64,000 nucleotides of DNA from Gordonia gummivorans (lineage in GTDB: Bacteria > Actinomycetota > Actinomycetes > Mycobacteriales > Mycobacteriaceae), in NCBI RefSeq assembly GCF_022513585.1, contig NZ_JAKWBF010000024.1, positions 23,754-87,753 of the forward strand, written 5' to 3'. The notes below the pieces were generated by a model that saw only the letters and a program-made list of their open reading frames with translations, was not told the DNA's origin and did no database searches. The number at the start of each line of letters is the position of its first letter. Positions within the stretch are counted from its first letter, which is position 1. Made by a program: the position numbers and the translations under genes. Positions 35,144-43,939 of the stretch are shown here, piece after piece.

Positions 35144-35510
35144 GGTCGCATAGTGGACACCCTGACGGGTGGCCGCGCGTTCTACCCCATCCCGGTCGAC
35201 CCACGAACCCGAGCCCTTGATCGCGTCAGGCCACGACGTGTTGCCACCTGACCCGGAGGGTAGGCGGTATCGCTGTGGCACCTGGTCTCGATTCGCGAGG
35301 TCGGGATCGGTGGCCTCAGAGCACGGCTGAGGACTGGGCTACGTGCTGCCCGCTGGTTTGCGTCGAGCGGTACGAGAACGACGGCAACGCGGTCGGATCG
35401 GTTGCGTGCGTGCCCATGCCGGAATCGAACCGGCAACCGCGGCCATCATGACGACGGTTCGACCGTGAGGGCATTCGCGGGCGCAAACGTGCGCCCCGTG
35501 GACTGAAAGG
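35144..35510. other. Non-coding or degenerate region with tRNA-like 3' half
   Basis: 367 bp with only short frames, none with good start signals; they may be decayed coding sequence. On the minus strand at about 35409-35440 a T-arm and acceptor-like 3' end is visible (TGCCGGTTCGATTCCGGCA), but the D-arm and anticodon arm do not fold properly. It is not a functional tRNA. A relic of another tRNA-borne attachment site is possible. Confidence 0.4.
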
Positions 35511-35675
35511 TCAGACGAGAGTCAATACAGGCCGACGCGGCGCAGATTCACCCGTCAGCGTTTCGAGTACCAACGCCAGCACCCGTATCTGCTCGGTAGA
35601 CATCGACTCGGACTCGATGCGATCCAGCGCGTCGGCTGCCCGCTCGCACCAGAAGGTGCGGTCACCGCCGCTCAT
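35511..35675 (-). CDS. Small 54-residue element protein
   Basis: Begins MSGGDRTFWCERAADALDRI and ends RRPVLTLV; mostly helical with an acidic centre. ATG 35675 overlaps the upstream stop by 4 bp (ATGA), a strong sign of a real coupled gene. Function unknown. With its partner it forms the only minus-strand operon of the element, next to attR. Confidence 0.55.
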   Translation of the reverse strand: MSGGDRTFWCERAADALDRIESESMSTEQIRVLALVLETLTGESAPRRPVLTLV

Positions 35676-36064
35676 TCGGTGACTCCGAGCAATTTGGAGG
35701 CGCGCATTCCGAGTGTGTCCGCAGCGCGGAACAGTTGCGCTGCGGTCAATGTCGAGTTTGCGTCAGTGCCTTTGCGGCACACGGCGATCACATCTTGCCG
35801 GACCGTGGCTGCCAGCTCGTCGACGCGCGTCGAGTCCCCGGCCGCACCGTTGTCGAGCTGGTCCTCAAGGTCGTGCAACGCGCTGCGGAGCTGATCGGCG
35901 TCGACACCCACCTCGCGGGCGACGTCGTGCAGGTTCCACCACGCGGTCAGCTGGGAGTTTGTGGTTCTCATGACCGGCTCGAACAGTCCGAGCGGGACGA
36001 AGTAGACGAGCGCGCCGAACGCTACAGCGCCCGCCACGAGGGATAGGGTTGATGAACGGTTCAT
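35672..36064 (-). CDS. Small membrane-anchored protein at element right end
   Basis: 130-residue protein with an N-terminal membrane helix (STLSLVAGAVAFGALVYFV, residues about 4-22) and then a charged helical, probably extracytoplasmic domain (WWNLHDVAREVGVDADQL, TVRQDVIAVCRK). ATG 36064 has GGAAG 9 bp upstream; the in-frame GTG at 36073 is too close to it. Genes in this position and orientation in prophages are often lysogenically expressed cargo such as exclusion proteins, but nothing proves this here. Confidence 0.6.
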   Translation of the reverse strand: MNRSSTLSLVAGAVAFGALVYFVPLGLFEPVMRTTNSQLTAWWNLHDVAREVGVDADQLRSALHDLEDQLDNGAAGDSTRVDELAATVRQDVIAVCRKGTDANSTLTAAQLFRAADTLGMRASKLLGVTE

Positions 36065-36214
36065 CGGACTCACTTCCGTTGGGCCGAGGCCCTGATCGGT
36101 GTTGACGCACCGACCGGGGCCGTTCTGGTTTCAACGGAGGATCATCCGGGATGACACGGTGATCGCACACGGTCAGCGAACCGGGCTAGAAAAGCCTCTG
36201 ACCTGCATAGATAC

Positions 36215-36241
36215 GGTGCCCCCGGCAGGATTCGAACCTGC
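36215..36241. repeat. attR, 27-bp direct repeat in tRNA-Arg
   Basis: Right copy of the 27-bp repeat. It covers the tRNA discriminator, the acceptor 3' strand and most of the T-arm, so the element restores an intact tRNA after insertion. The crossover must lie within these 27 bp. Confidence 0.9.
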
Positions 36242-36289
36242 GGCCTTCTGCTCCGGAGGCAGACGCTCTATCCCCTGAGCTACGGGGGC
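36217..36289 (-). tRNA. tRNA-Arg(CCG)
   Basis: 73-nt tRNA. Acceptor GCCCCCG pairs with CGGGGGC, the D-arm is AGCTCAGGGGATAGAGC, the anticodon stem-loop is CTGCCTCCGGAGCAG with anticodon CCG reading CGG, and the T-arm is GCAGG-TTCGAAT-CCTGC. The discriminator is A and CCA is not encoded. It is the attB of the adjacent element. Confidence 0.97.
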
Positions 36290-36345
36290 TCAACGGGCGA
36301 AACACAGAGTAGCGCACGGGCTCGGGCGATCCCCAATCGGGCTGC

Positions 36346-39318
36346 TCACGACACGCGCAGCAGTTCACTCATCCGGACCGTCGAACCGCTGTCGCCCCGC
36401 ACCACCTGCAGCTGAGCGGGAATTCGAGCGCGCAACTCGTCGACGTGACTCACGACTCCCACCAATCGCCCACCGGAACGCAGGTCGTCGAGGACGCCCA
36501 TCACCAAGTCGAGTGCTTCCGGATCGAGAGTGCCGAAACCCTCGTCGATGAAGATCGTGTCGAGGACCCGACCGCCACTCTCTGCCGACACCACGTCGGC
36601 GAGACCGAGGGCAAGCGCCAACGATGCGAAGAAGGTCTCACCGCCGGAGAGGGTCGTCGTCGCGCGTACCGCACCCGTGTACTCGTCACGCACCTCGATA
36701 CCCAGGCCACCCCGGCGTCCTCGCGGTCCGACGGCATCGGTGTGCACGAATTCGTAACGTCCGGAGGACATCTGGTGCAGACGGGCCGACGCGGCGACCA
36801 GCACCTCCTCCAGACGCGCTGCCAGCACGTACGAATGCAACGACATCCGACGCGCGTTCTGGCCGTGTCCGCTGACGAGTTCGGCAAGCCCCGACAGTTC
36901 CGCGCACTTGGCCTGCAGCGGCGCCAGCGCATCCGACGCCGCCCAGAACTCGGCGACGTATCGCTCCAGATCTGCCGCTCGCCGGGCCGCCACCGCATGA
37001 CTGCTGGCCGCCTTGTCTGCCGCGCCGCGTGCGAGCGCGAGACTCGCTGCCAGGGCGCCGGTGTCGACCGGATCGCCCTCGAGGGCGGATGTCACGTCGG
37101 GGTCGCCGAGCGTCTCGAGCGCGGCCGAGCGCAGCGTGATCGCCTGCTGCAAAGTCGATTCCCACTTCTGGATCTGCTGGGCAGGGGCCAGTGCGGCCCG
37201 GACGCCGGCAGGATCCTCGAAGCCGGCGTCGACACACCTATCGCGCAGGCGCGCGGCGATCTCGTCACGCCGGACCCGGGCCGACTCCCGCTCCCGCAGG
37301 GCATCGCGCAACTGTCCCGCAAGGCGGCACAGGTCGGCCAGTTCACGACGCCGTTCGGTCACTCCGACGCGTCCGCCTGTGGCCTCGAGGACCTCGGCGT
37401 CGAGCTCGGCCAGACGGGTCCGTAACGCAGACAACCGTTCATTGCGCGCCGACTGCGCCGAATCGAGGTCGGCTGCCTCTGCCCGGTGAGCGTCGGACTC
37501 CGCGGCCGCATTCTCGACCGCAACCTGCAGCGCCGGAACACCTTCGGCGCAACGACGCGCATCCGCGAGTTGTTCACCTATCCGTTGCAGCCGATGCTCG
37601 GTGTCCGTGGCGACTGCGTCTCCGACGGTCTCGTCGAGGCTCTTGCGGCGTTCGACCAGAGCGGCGCGGTCCGATTCGGCCCGTGCGCGTGTTTTCGCGG
37701 CACGCTGCTCTGCGTTCGCAGCACTTGACTCCTGCGCATCGCCGACGGGTGACGCGTCCCCCGCTCGCGCGGGTTGCGGGTGCTCCTGCGACCCACAGAC
37801 GACGCACGGCTCCCCGTCGACCAACTCCGCCGCGAGTTCGGCGGCCATCCCGGCCAGTCTGCGTGTACGCAGGTCGAGCAGATGCTCGCGGGCGGCCACG
37901 TGGATCTCGCGGGCTTCGAGAACTGCCGTATCCGATTGCCGCAGAGACTGATCGACCTGCGTGCGGGCCAGCAGCGCCCTGGCGATCCGTTCGGCGTGCT
38001 CGCGCTCGGACTCGAGTTGCGGGATTCGCCCACGCGCCTCGAGCGCCGTGGTGAGCGCAGCTTGGACCTGGTCACGGCGACCAGGAGCCGCCGCCAACAG
38101 TCCGGCCAATTCCGCACGACGAGTCTGCGCGGCACCGACGTCGCGCTTCAGGGTCTCGATGTCGGAGACCAACGCCGGCCTCTCTGCGACCCGGGCCGCC
38201 AGTGGTTCCCACCGACCGGACTCGGCGGTCCAGCCGTCCACCGCCACCCGCAACTCGGCTTCGTTCGCGTCGCAGACCGCCTCACCGCCGGCTACTGCCG
38301 CCATGGCCGCGCGAGCGCTCTCCCATGCGCGGGTGGCGGCATCGTAAGCGCTACAGGCATGTTCGTGCTCGTCGATCAGCGATGCGATCGGCGCAGCCCG
38401 CCGTGCTGCGTCGAGAGCCGAAGCCACCTTCGAGCGATCGGCCTCACCGAGGCGGAGCTGATCGAGCCGCTCGGTGGCCTGCCTCCCTCGGCGTCGATGT
38501 TCGGCGCGCTGCACTCCTGCGTCGTGTGCGGCCTGTGCGACGTGGACTGCGGCCCTGGCGGCATCGAGGGCCGCCTGTTCACTGTCGCACACCGAACGCG
38601 CAGCGTCGAGACACTCCTGCGCCCAGTCCAGGTCCGGCGCTGCGGGCGGCGCATCCACCCCTCCCAGCGCGACGATCTGCCCGGCGATGCGGTCGAGCGC
38701 TGTCACTCGCTCGGTCACGGTCGCCTCGCTCGCACGCGAACAGTCGCGAAGCCATTCTTCCAGGTCACCGAAGCGCTCGGTGTCGAACAGCCTCTCCAGC
38801 AACCGTTCCCGATCCTCGGAACTGGCCCTCAGGAACTTCGCGAACTCACCCTGGGGAAGCAGAACCACCTGAAAGAACTGTTCCGCACTCATACCGATCA
38901 GCCGTACGACGACATCGCCGATGTCCGGCAAACGCGTCAGATCGGGTCCCGAACCGTCCACCCAGTGGAGCGTGGCGGAGGCGTTGATCTTGCGCGTGCC
39001 CTGGCCCCGCTTCTTGGGCCGGTGGTGTTCGGGTGAGCGGATGATCCGCATCCGGCGCCCACCGATCGTCGCCTCCAGTTCGACCTCCGGGACCTGTTCC
39101 GGGCGTGCATGATCCGAATGCAGCCGCCGATTGATGTCGCGAGCTCCCGGAACCCGGCCATAGAGTGCGAAGGCAACCGCGTCGAGCACCGTCGTCTTTC
39201 CCGCACCCGTCTGACCGTGCAGCAGGAAGAGGCCTTCGGCGGACAGCGCATCGAAGTCGACCTCGGTGTCCTCGGCGAACGGCCCGAAGGCGCGCATGCG
39301 GAGTCTGTGCAGTCTCAC
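36346..39318 (-). CDS. sbcC: Exonuclease subunit SbcC, SMC-like ATPase
   Basis: 990-residue Rad50-type ATPase that works with SbcD on DNA ends and hairpins. The N-terminal half-ATPase has FGPFAEDTEVDFD and Walker A LHGQTGAGKTTVLDAVAF near residue 34. Two long Ala/Arg/Glu-rich coiled-coil arms flank a zinc-hook CVVC (GEPCVVCGSQEHP near residue 505). The C-terminal half has the ABC signature LSGGETFFASLALALGL and Walker B DTIFIDEGFGTLD. GTG 39318 overlaps the sbcD stop by 4 bp. Confidence 0.96.
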   Translation of the reverse strand: MRLHRLRMRAFGPFAEDTEVDFDALSAEGLFLLHGQTGAGKTTVLDAVAFALYGRVPGARDINRRLHSDHARPEQVPEVELEATIGGRRMRIIRSPEHHRPKKRGQGTRKINASATLHWVDGSGPDLTRLPDIGDVVVRLIGMSAEQFFQVVLLPQGEFAKFLRASSEDRERLLERLFDTERFGDLEEWLRDCSRASEATVTERVTALDRIAGQIVALGGVDAPPAAPDLDWAQECLDAARSVCDSEQAALDAARAAVHVAQAAHDAGVQRAEHRRRGRQATERLDQLRLGEADRSKVASALDAARRAAPIASLIDEHEHACSAYDAATRAWESARAAMAAVAGGEAVCDANEAELRVAVDGWTAESGRWEPLAARVAERPALVSDIETLKRDVGAAQTRRAELAGLLAAAPGRRDQVQAALTTALEARGRIPQLESEREHAERIARALLARTQVDQSLRQSDTAVLEAREIHVAAREHLLDLRTRRLAGMAAELAAELVDGEPCVVCGSQEHPQPARAGDASPVGDAQESSAANAEQRAAKTRARAESDRAALVERRKSLDETVGDAVATDTEHRLQRIGEQLADARRCAEGVPALQVAVENAAAESDAHRAEAADLDSAQSARNERLSALRTRLAELDAEVLEATGGRVGVTERRRELADLCRLAGQLRDALRERESARVRRDEIAARLRDRCVDAGFEDPAGVRAALAPAQQIQKWESTLQQAITLRSAALETLGDPDVTSALEGDPVDTGALAASLALARGAADKAASSHAVAARRAADLERYVAEFWAASDALAPLQAKCAELSGLAELVSGHGQNARRMSLHSYVLAARLEEVLVAASARLHQMSSGRYEFVHTDAVGPRGRRGGLGIEVRDEYTGAVRATTTLSGGETFFASLALALGLADVVSAESGGRVLDTIFIDEGFGTLDPEALDLVMGVLDDLRSGGRLVGVVSHVDELRARIPAQLQVVRGDSGSTVRMSELLRVS

Positions 39319-40544
39319 GCGGATTCCGCCACATCGACCACCCCGACATCAAACAGGGCCCACTCCCCTTCCGAAGCAACCGATTCCGGTGCGCTGGCGC
39401 CGACACCGTCCGCCTCGGGCTCACCGACCACCGCGCGCAGTGCACGATCGACGATCGCCAGTTCACCCGGAGTCGGCTCGTCCCGGACATCGGTGATGAA
39501 CGACGTGACCACCTCGGCATCGGTGCGACCCCGAACTCGCGAGCGATAGTCGACACCCTCACCCTGCTCGGGACGCTCCCACCGCACATGCACCGCGTGC
39601 GGAAAGCGTTGCCGCAGTATGCGCATCGCGTCGACGGGGCGCACCTTGTCGGTCAGGGCGGCCTCCACGTAGTGGTCGGTGGCGGATTCCAGGGCCGGGT
39701 CGGTGAGCAGGTCGTCGAGAGTGCCACGCAGACAAGTGAGTTCGCGCACCCCAGGCAGGTCGTGTGCACGGACCTCCGACACCCCACGCGCGTCGAGGTC
39801 GACGATCCACACAGACTTCCGGTGCGTACGTTCACCGAACGAATACGGCAGCAGCGAGCCGCTGTAGCGCACCGTGTCGGTGAGCCGCTGCGGCGAGTGC
39901 AAGTGCCCCAGGGCCACATAATCGACGCCCGAGAAAGTATCTGCGGACACCGTTTCGACACCTCCGACGCTGATCGACCGCTCGGACTCGGAGGCGATGC
40001 CACCCACCACGAATGCATGTGCAGCGACCACCGATCGCGCCGACCGGCCCTCGAGATCCGCCCGAATCCGATCCATCGCCGCGGCGAGGACCGCGCTGTG
40101 CCCGCGATCCTGTTCGACGCCGAGTTCGCCACGCGCGGTATCGGGTTCGAGATACGGGATGCCGTAGATCGCCACGTCACCGAACTGGTCGGACAGGACG
40201 ACCGGACGGTCGATGCCGGCGATCGTCGTACGGAGATGCAGTCCGCCCGCAGCGGCGAAGGCGGATGCCGAGCCCAGCCGGGTCGCCGAATCATGGTTGC
40301 CGGAGGTGATCACGATCTGTGCCCCGGCGGCGGCGATCTCGGCCAGGCCCGCGTCGTAGGTGGCGATCGCGTCTGCCGAGGGAACCGACCGGTCATAGAC
40401 GTCGCCCGCGACGACCACCACGTCGACGGCTTCCTCGGCCACGATCGCGGCCAGCTGCGTCAGGGCACGTCGCTGGTCGTCGAGCAGTTCGACACCGTGA
40501 AAGGTCCGGCCCAGGTGCCAGTCCGAGGTGTGCAAGATCCGCAT
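39315..40544 (-). CDS. sbcD: Exonuclease subunit SbcD, Mre11-like nuclease
   Basis: 409-residue calcineurin-like phosphoesterase. All metal motifs are visible: HTSDWHLGR near residue 5, VVAGDVYDRS near 46, SGNHDS near 80, AAHAF and LGHLHSPQ near 215. The C-terminal capping/SbcC-binding region is present. It is the first gene of the sbcD-sbcC operon; ATG 40544 begins directly with the phosphoesterase strand. Confidence 0.96.
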   Translation of the reverse strand: MRILHTSDWHLGRTFHGVELLDDQRRALTQLAAIVAEEAVDVVVVAGDVYDRSVPSADAIATYDAGLAEIAAAGAQIVITSGNHDSATRLGSASAFAAAGGLHLRTTIAGIDRPVVLSDQFGDVAIYGIPYLEPDTARGELGVEQDRGHSAVLAAAMDRIRADLEGRSARSVVAAHAFVVGGIASESERSISVGGVETVSADTFSGVDYVALGHLHSPQRLTDTVRYSGSLLPYSFGERTHRKSVWIVDLDARGVSEVRAHDLPGVRELTCLRGTLDDLLTDPALESATDHYVEAALTDKVRPVDAMRILRQRFPHAVHVRWERPEQGEGVDYRSRVRGRTDAEVVTSFITDVRDEPTPGELAIVDRALRAVVGEPEADGVGASAPESVASEGEWALFDVGVVDVAESA

Positions 40545-40600
40545 GGATTACACGGTACGGCCGGGCACCGACAGGATTCGGGAGGCGACGACGCGCGTCC

Positions 40601-42115
40601 TCAGGCCGCGCCTGCTCCCTCCACCTCACCTTCGGCGAGCAGTGCCTCCGTGGCCGCCCGAGGCGTCTGGTGCTTGGGCCGCACCAGGAACACCGTCGCC
40701 GCCACACCGATCAGCAGCACCGCGGCCGGCAGGTACAGCGATTGCCCCATGGCGTCGGCGAACCCTTCCCGGAGGAAGGCCGGCAACTGGGCGACCGTGT
40801 CCCGGTGCTCGTTGGTGTTCACGTTGGGCAGCTCCGCAGCCAGTCGTGTCTGCATCAGTGCGCCGACCATCGACGCGCCGAGCACCGAACCGATCATCCG
40901 CGTCGTGTTGTAGACGCCGGCGCCGGCGCCGGCCTGCTGCCAGGGCAGGTTTCGGGTGGCGGTGGCGGCCAACGGGGCCCAGATCCCGGCCGACGCGATA
41001 CCCATCATGCAGAGCGGGATCACGAACTGCCACACCGGAGTATCCGGTTGAGCCAGCATGCCGAGCAGTCCGACCGCGACGGCGTTGAGCAGCAGGGCCG
41101 AGGCGATGATCACGCGTGGGTGGACGCGGTCCAGGATGCGGCCGACGATCGGCGCGAGGACGCCGGTGAGCACGGCCATCGGCACCATCATCACCGCCGA
41201 CTGGGTCGGCGACATACCGCCGACGAGCTGCAGGAAGAACATCGTCGGGATCATCAGACCGGAGATCGCGAAGCCCATGGTGGCGATACCGATGTTGGAG
41301 AGCGAGAAGTTGCGATCGCGGAACAACGACAGCGGCACCAGCGGCTCGGTGCGAATCCGCGACTGCCAGTAGACGAACAACGCCATCACCAGCACGCCAC
41401 CCACGATGAGTGCCCAAATCCACGCCGACCAGTTGTAGGTCTCACCCTCCTGGATGCCGAACACCAGGGCCGCCAGACCGACCGCCGAGAGGATCACGCC
41501 GATCCAGTCGAACTGGTGGTCATGAGTTTCGACGCTGGGCACCAGCACGGCGGCGAGGACCAGGCCGACGATGCCGACCGGGATGTTGACGAAGAAGATC
41601 CACTCCCAGCCGAAACTGTCGGTGAGGATGCCGCCGAGCAGTGGACCGACAAGGGTGGCCACACCGGCAACCGTGCCCCACACACCCATCGCCGCGCCGC
41701 GCTTCTCCGGCGGGAAGATGCGGGTGATCAGTGCCATCGTCTGCGGGGTGATGAGCGCCGCGCCGATACCCTGCAGGGCTCGGGCCGCGATCAGCTCACC
41801 GATCGAATCGGACAGACCGCACCACAGGCTGGCGGCGGTGAAGACCAGCAGACCCAGCTGGTAGACGTTCTTCGGCCCGAACTTGTCGCCGAGCCGGCCG
41901 GTGATGAGCAGCGGCACCGCGTAGAAGAGCAGATAGGCGCTCGACACCCAGACGATCCCGTTGACGTCGGTGTCCAGCGCGGCCTGAATCTGCGGCTGCG
42001 CCACCGCGACGATCGTCATGTCGACGAGGATCATGAAGAAGCCGACACAGAGCGCCAGCAGTGCGACCCATGGCCGGCTGGTGATCTGCCCAGCTGAGGG
42101 CGGAGAGGTGGTCAT
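40601..42115 (-). CDS. MFS drug exporter, DHA2 (EmrB/QacA) family
   Basis: 504-residue transporter with about 14 hydrophobic segments. Family features are MTIVAVAQPQIQ in helix 1 with a membrane Asp (LVDMT), motif A GRLGDKFGPKN, RALQGIGAALITPQTM, and the DHA2 antiporter motif C around GPLLGGILTDSFGWEWIFFV. It probably exports hydrophobic or cationic toxic compounds by proton antiport. ATG 42115 overlaps the padR stop by 4 bp, so the pump is coupled to its likely repressor. Confidence 0.92.
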   Translation of the reverse strand: MTTSPPSAGQITSRPWVALLALCVGFFMILVDMTIVAVAQPQIQAALDTDVNGIVWVSSAYLLFYAVPLLITGRLGDKFGPKNVYQLGLLVFTAASLWCGLSDSIGELIAARALQGIGAALITPQTMALITRIFPPEKRGAAMGVWGTVAGVATLVGPLLGGILTDSFGWEWIFFVNIPVGIVGLVLAAVLVPSVETHDHQFDWIGVILSAVGLAALVFGIQEGETYNWSAWIWALIVGGVLVMALFVYWQSRIRTEPLVPLSLFRDRNFSLSNIGIATMGFAISGLMIPTMFFLQLVGGMSPTQSAVMMVPMAVLTGVLAPIVGRILDRVHPRVIIASALLLNAVAVGLLGMLAQPDTPVWQFVIPLCMMGIASAGIWAPLAATATRNLPWQQAGAGAGVYNTTRMIGSVLGASMVGALMQTRLAAELPNVNTNEHRDTVAQLPAFLREGFADAMGQSLYLPAAVLLIGVAATVFLVRPKHQTPRAATEALLAEGEVEGAGAA

Positions 42116-42774
42116 GGTGTGTTCTCTTTCTGTGCGCGTTCGGGATCGGCCGCCGCCCCCGCAGGCAGGCCGTTGATGGTGGTCAGGAAGTCGGGGTCGT
42201 CGAGCCAGGCGATCCGCGAGGTTCGCATGCGGTCGACGAGATCGGTGAGCCAGTCGATCTGGGTGCGTAGCGTGGCCATCTTGCAGCCGGCGTCGAGGTG
42301 GAACATCTCCGGTTTGCCGCAGGCCTGCGCCACCGCGACCGCCGCCTCGTACTCGGCGAGCTCGGTCTGCATCCGTTCGATTCGTTCGCCGACCAACTCG
42401 ATCACCCGGGCCCGGGGCAACCCGTGCGCCTCGGACAGAGCCAGATAGAGCTCGGGATACTCCTCCGGGTGCCGGGCAAGGATCTGCTCCAGGCTTCTGG
42501 TCAGCACCTCACGTCCGTGTTCGGTGATCGCGTAAACGGTCCGCTCGGGCCGATTGCCTTCGCGTCGAACCTCCTGGATCTCGATGAGTCCCTTGGAATT
42601 CAGACGGTCCACCGAGTGATACATGGTGCCGGGCCGGATCTTGGCCAACCTGTCCTCCCGGCGTTCGACGGTGGTCTGGAACATCTCGTAGGGATGCATG
42701 GGCCGCTCGGCCAGCAAACCGAGGATCAGCATCGCGATCGGCGGCAGAGGCTGCGCCGAGCCGTGTTCACCCAT
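42112..42774 (-). CDS. PadR-family transcriptional regulator
   Basis: 220 residues. The N-terminal winged helix has ILGLLAERPMHPYEMFQTT and RPGTMYHSVDRLNSKGLIE, followed by VYAITEHGREVL. The C-terminal half is the long helical PadR/Vir_act_alpha_C dimerisation region. ATG 42774 gives the usual short N-terminal arm. A 7-4-7 palindrome lies 26-43 bp upstream. It likely represses its own operon with the MFS pump, and perhaps the divergent GST-like gene. Confidence 0.9.
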   Translation of the reverse strand: MGEHGSAQPLPPIAMLILGLLAERPMHPYEMFQTTVERREDRLAKIRPGTMYHSVDRLNSKGLIEIQEVRREGNRPERTVYAITEHGREVLTRSLEQILARHPEEYPELYLALSEAHGLPRARVIELVGERIERMQTELAEYEAAVAVAQACGKPEMFHLDAGCKMATLRTQIDWLTDLVDRMRTSRIAWLDDPDFLTTINGLPAGAAADPERAQKENTP

Positions 42775-42799
42775 GTCCCAACTCCATGTTTCCGACCAA

Positions 42800-42817
42800 A
42801 TATTCCGACTGGAATAT
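42800..42817. promoter_or_regulatory. Palindromic operator between padR and the GST-like gene
   Basis: ATATTCC-GACT-GGAATAT, a perfect 7-bp inverted repeat, in the 97-bp divergent intergenic region. It is much more AT-rich than its surroundings. The location fits PadR autoregulation. Confidence 0.65.
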
Positions 42818-42871
42818 ACCGCGCCGGGCAACCGATGCCAAGAGTCGGTACAGATCATTACTGTGTGAGGC

Positions 42872-43939
42872 ATGGCCCCCGACAGCGGAACGAGAGACAC
42901 CGGCACGACACACGGCGACGCCGAGCAGGGCAGCTATGTGACCACCGGTCAGGAGTTCGTGCGCGACACCAAGTACATCGAGACCCGGATCACCGCCGAC
43001 GGTCGCGACGGGTATCCCGTCGAACCCGGTCGCTACCGTCTCGTCGCCGCCCGTGCATGCCCGTGGGCCAATCGGACGCTGATTGTGCGCCGGCTCCTCG
43101 GACTCGAGAACGTGATCTCGCTCGGCCTGTGCGGTCCGACGCACGACAAGAACTCGTGGACCTTCGATCTCGACCCCGGCGGCGTCGACCCGGTCCTGGA
43201 CATCCCGCGACTCAAAGACGCCTACGAGAAGCGATTCCCCGGCTACCCCAAGGGCATCACCGTGCCGGCCATCGTCGAGACCGCCACCGGCGAAGTGGTG
43301 ACCAACGACTTTCCGCAGATCACCATCGACTTCTCGCTGGAATGGGCCGCCTACCACCGCGAGGGTGCACCCGCCCTGTACCCCGAACACCTGCGTGACG
43401 AGATCGACCAGGTGAACCGCGGCGTCTACACCGAAGTCAACAACGGCGTGTACCGGTGCGGGTTCGCCGGCAGCCAGGACTCCTACGACGCTGCCTACGA
43501 CCGCCTGTTCACCAAGCTCGACGAACTATCCGAACGGCTGTCCACGCAACGATTCCTGGTGGGCGACACCATCACCGAGGCCGACGTGCGGCTGTTCACC
43601 ACGCTCGCCCGGTTCGACGCCGTCTACCACGGCCATTTCAAGTGCAATCGCACCAAGCTCAGCGAGATGCCGGTTCTGTGGGCGTATGCTCGCGACCTGT
43701 TCCAGACGCCCGGGTTCGGCGACACCACCGATTTCACCCAGATCAAGCAGCACTACTACATCGTGCACAGCGACATCAATCCGACGCAGATCGTTCCCAA
43801 GGGCCCGGACCTGCGCGGATGGCTGACGCCGCACCATCGCGAAGAACTCGGCGGACGGCCATTCGGAGATGGCACGCCACCCGGGCCACCGCCGGCAACC
43901 GAAGTCGTCCCCGCTCGAGATTGGGTACCCCTCTCATGA
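42872..43939 (+). CDS. Glutathionyl-hydroquinone reductase-like protein (Xi-class GST, YqjG/ECM4 family)
   Basis: 355-residue GST-fold protein. The redox-active motif ACPWANR near residue 60 has the Xi-class CPWA cysteine. Typical Xi features follow: NGVYRCGFAGSQ, FLVGDTITEADVRLFTTLARFD, and HFKCNR. Family enzymes reduce glutathionyl-hydroquinones. Actinobacteria usually use mycothiol, so the physiological thiol may differ. A -10-like TACTGT lies 7 bp before ATG 42872, suggesting a nearly leaderless mRNA. It diverges from padR and overlaps the next gene by 4 bp. Confidence 0.88.
   Translation: MAPDSGTRDTGTTHGDAEQGSYVTTGQEFVRDTKYIETRITADGRDGYPVEPGRYRLVAARACPWANRTLIVRRLLGLENVISLGLCGPTHDKNSWTFDLDPGGVDPVLDIPRLKDAYEKRFPGYPKGITVPAIVETATGEVVTNDFPQITIDFSLEWAAYHREGAPALYPEHLRDEIDQVNRGVYTEVNNGVYRCGFAGSQDSYDAAYDRLFTKLDELSERLSTQRFLVGDTITEADVRLFTTLARFDAVYHGHFKCNRTKLSEMPVLWAYARDLFQTPGFGDTTDFTQIKQHYYIVHSDINPTQIVPKGPDLRGWLTPHHREELGGRPFGDGTPPGPPPATEVVPARDWVPLS

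Larger units (their letters stand above)
27758..36241 (+). mobile_element. Integrated phiRv-like phage satellite or mini-prophage in tRNA-Arg
   Basis: About 8.5 kb bounded by exact 27-bp direct repeats (27758-27784 and 36215-36241), the right one forming the 3' end of tRNA-Arg(CCG). Contents: tyrosine integrase, zinc protein, excisionase, small DUF6011-type and unknown proteins, RepA-like ATPase, iteron-like array, WhiB-like protein, fused HK97 protease/capsid protein, a disrupted gene and two minus-strand genes. No terminase, portal, tail, holin or lysin is visible. Size and content resemble M. tuberculosis phiRv1 and phiRv2. It may be a satellite needing a helper phage, or a prophage reduced by deletion; the intact replication and integration genes favour the former. 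Confidence 0.88.

Noticed and set aside
35402..35480. Possible phage tRNA on the minus strand
   Set aside because: Only the T-arm and part of the acceptor pair; no valid anticodon stem or D-loop could be drawn.
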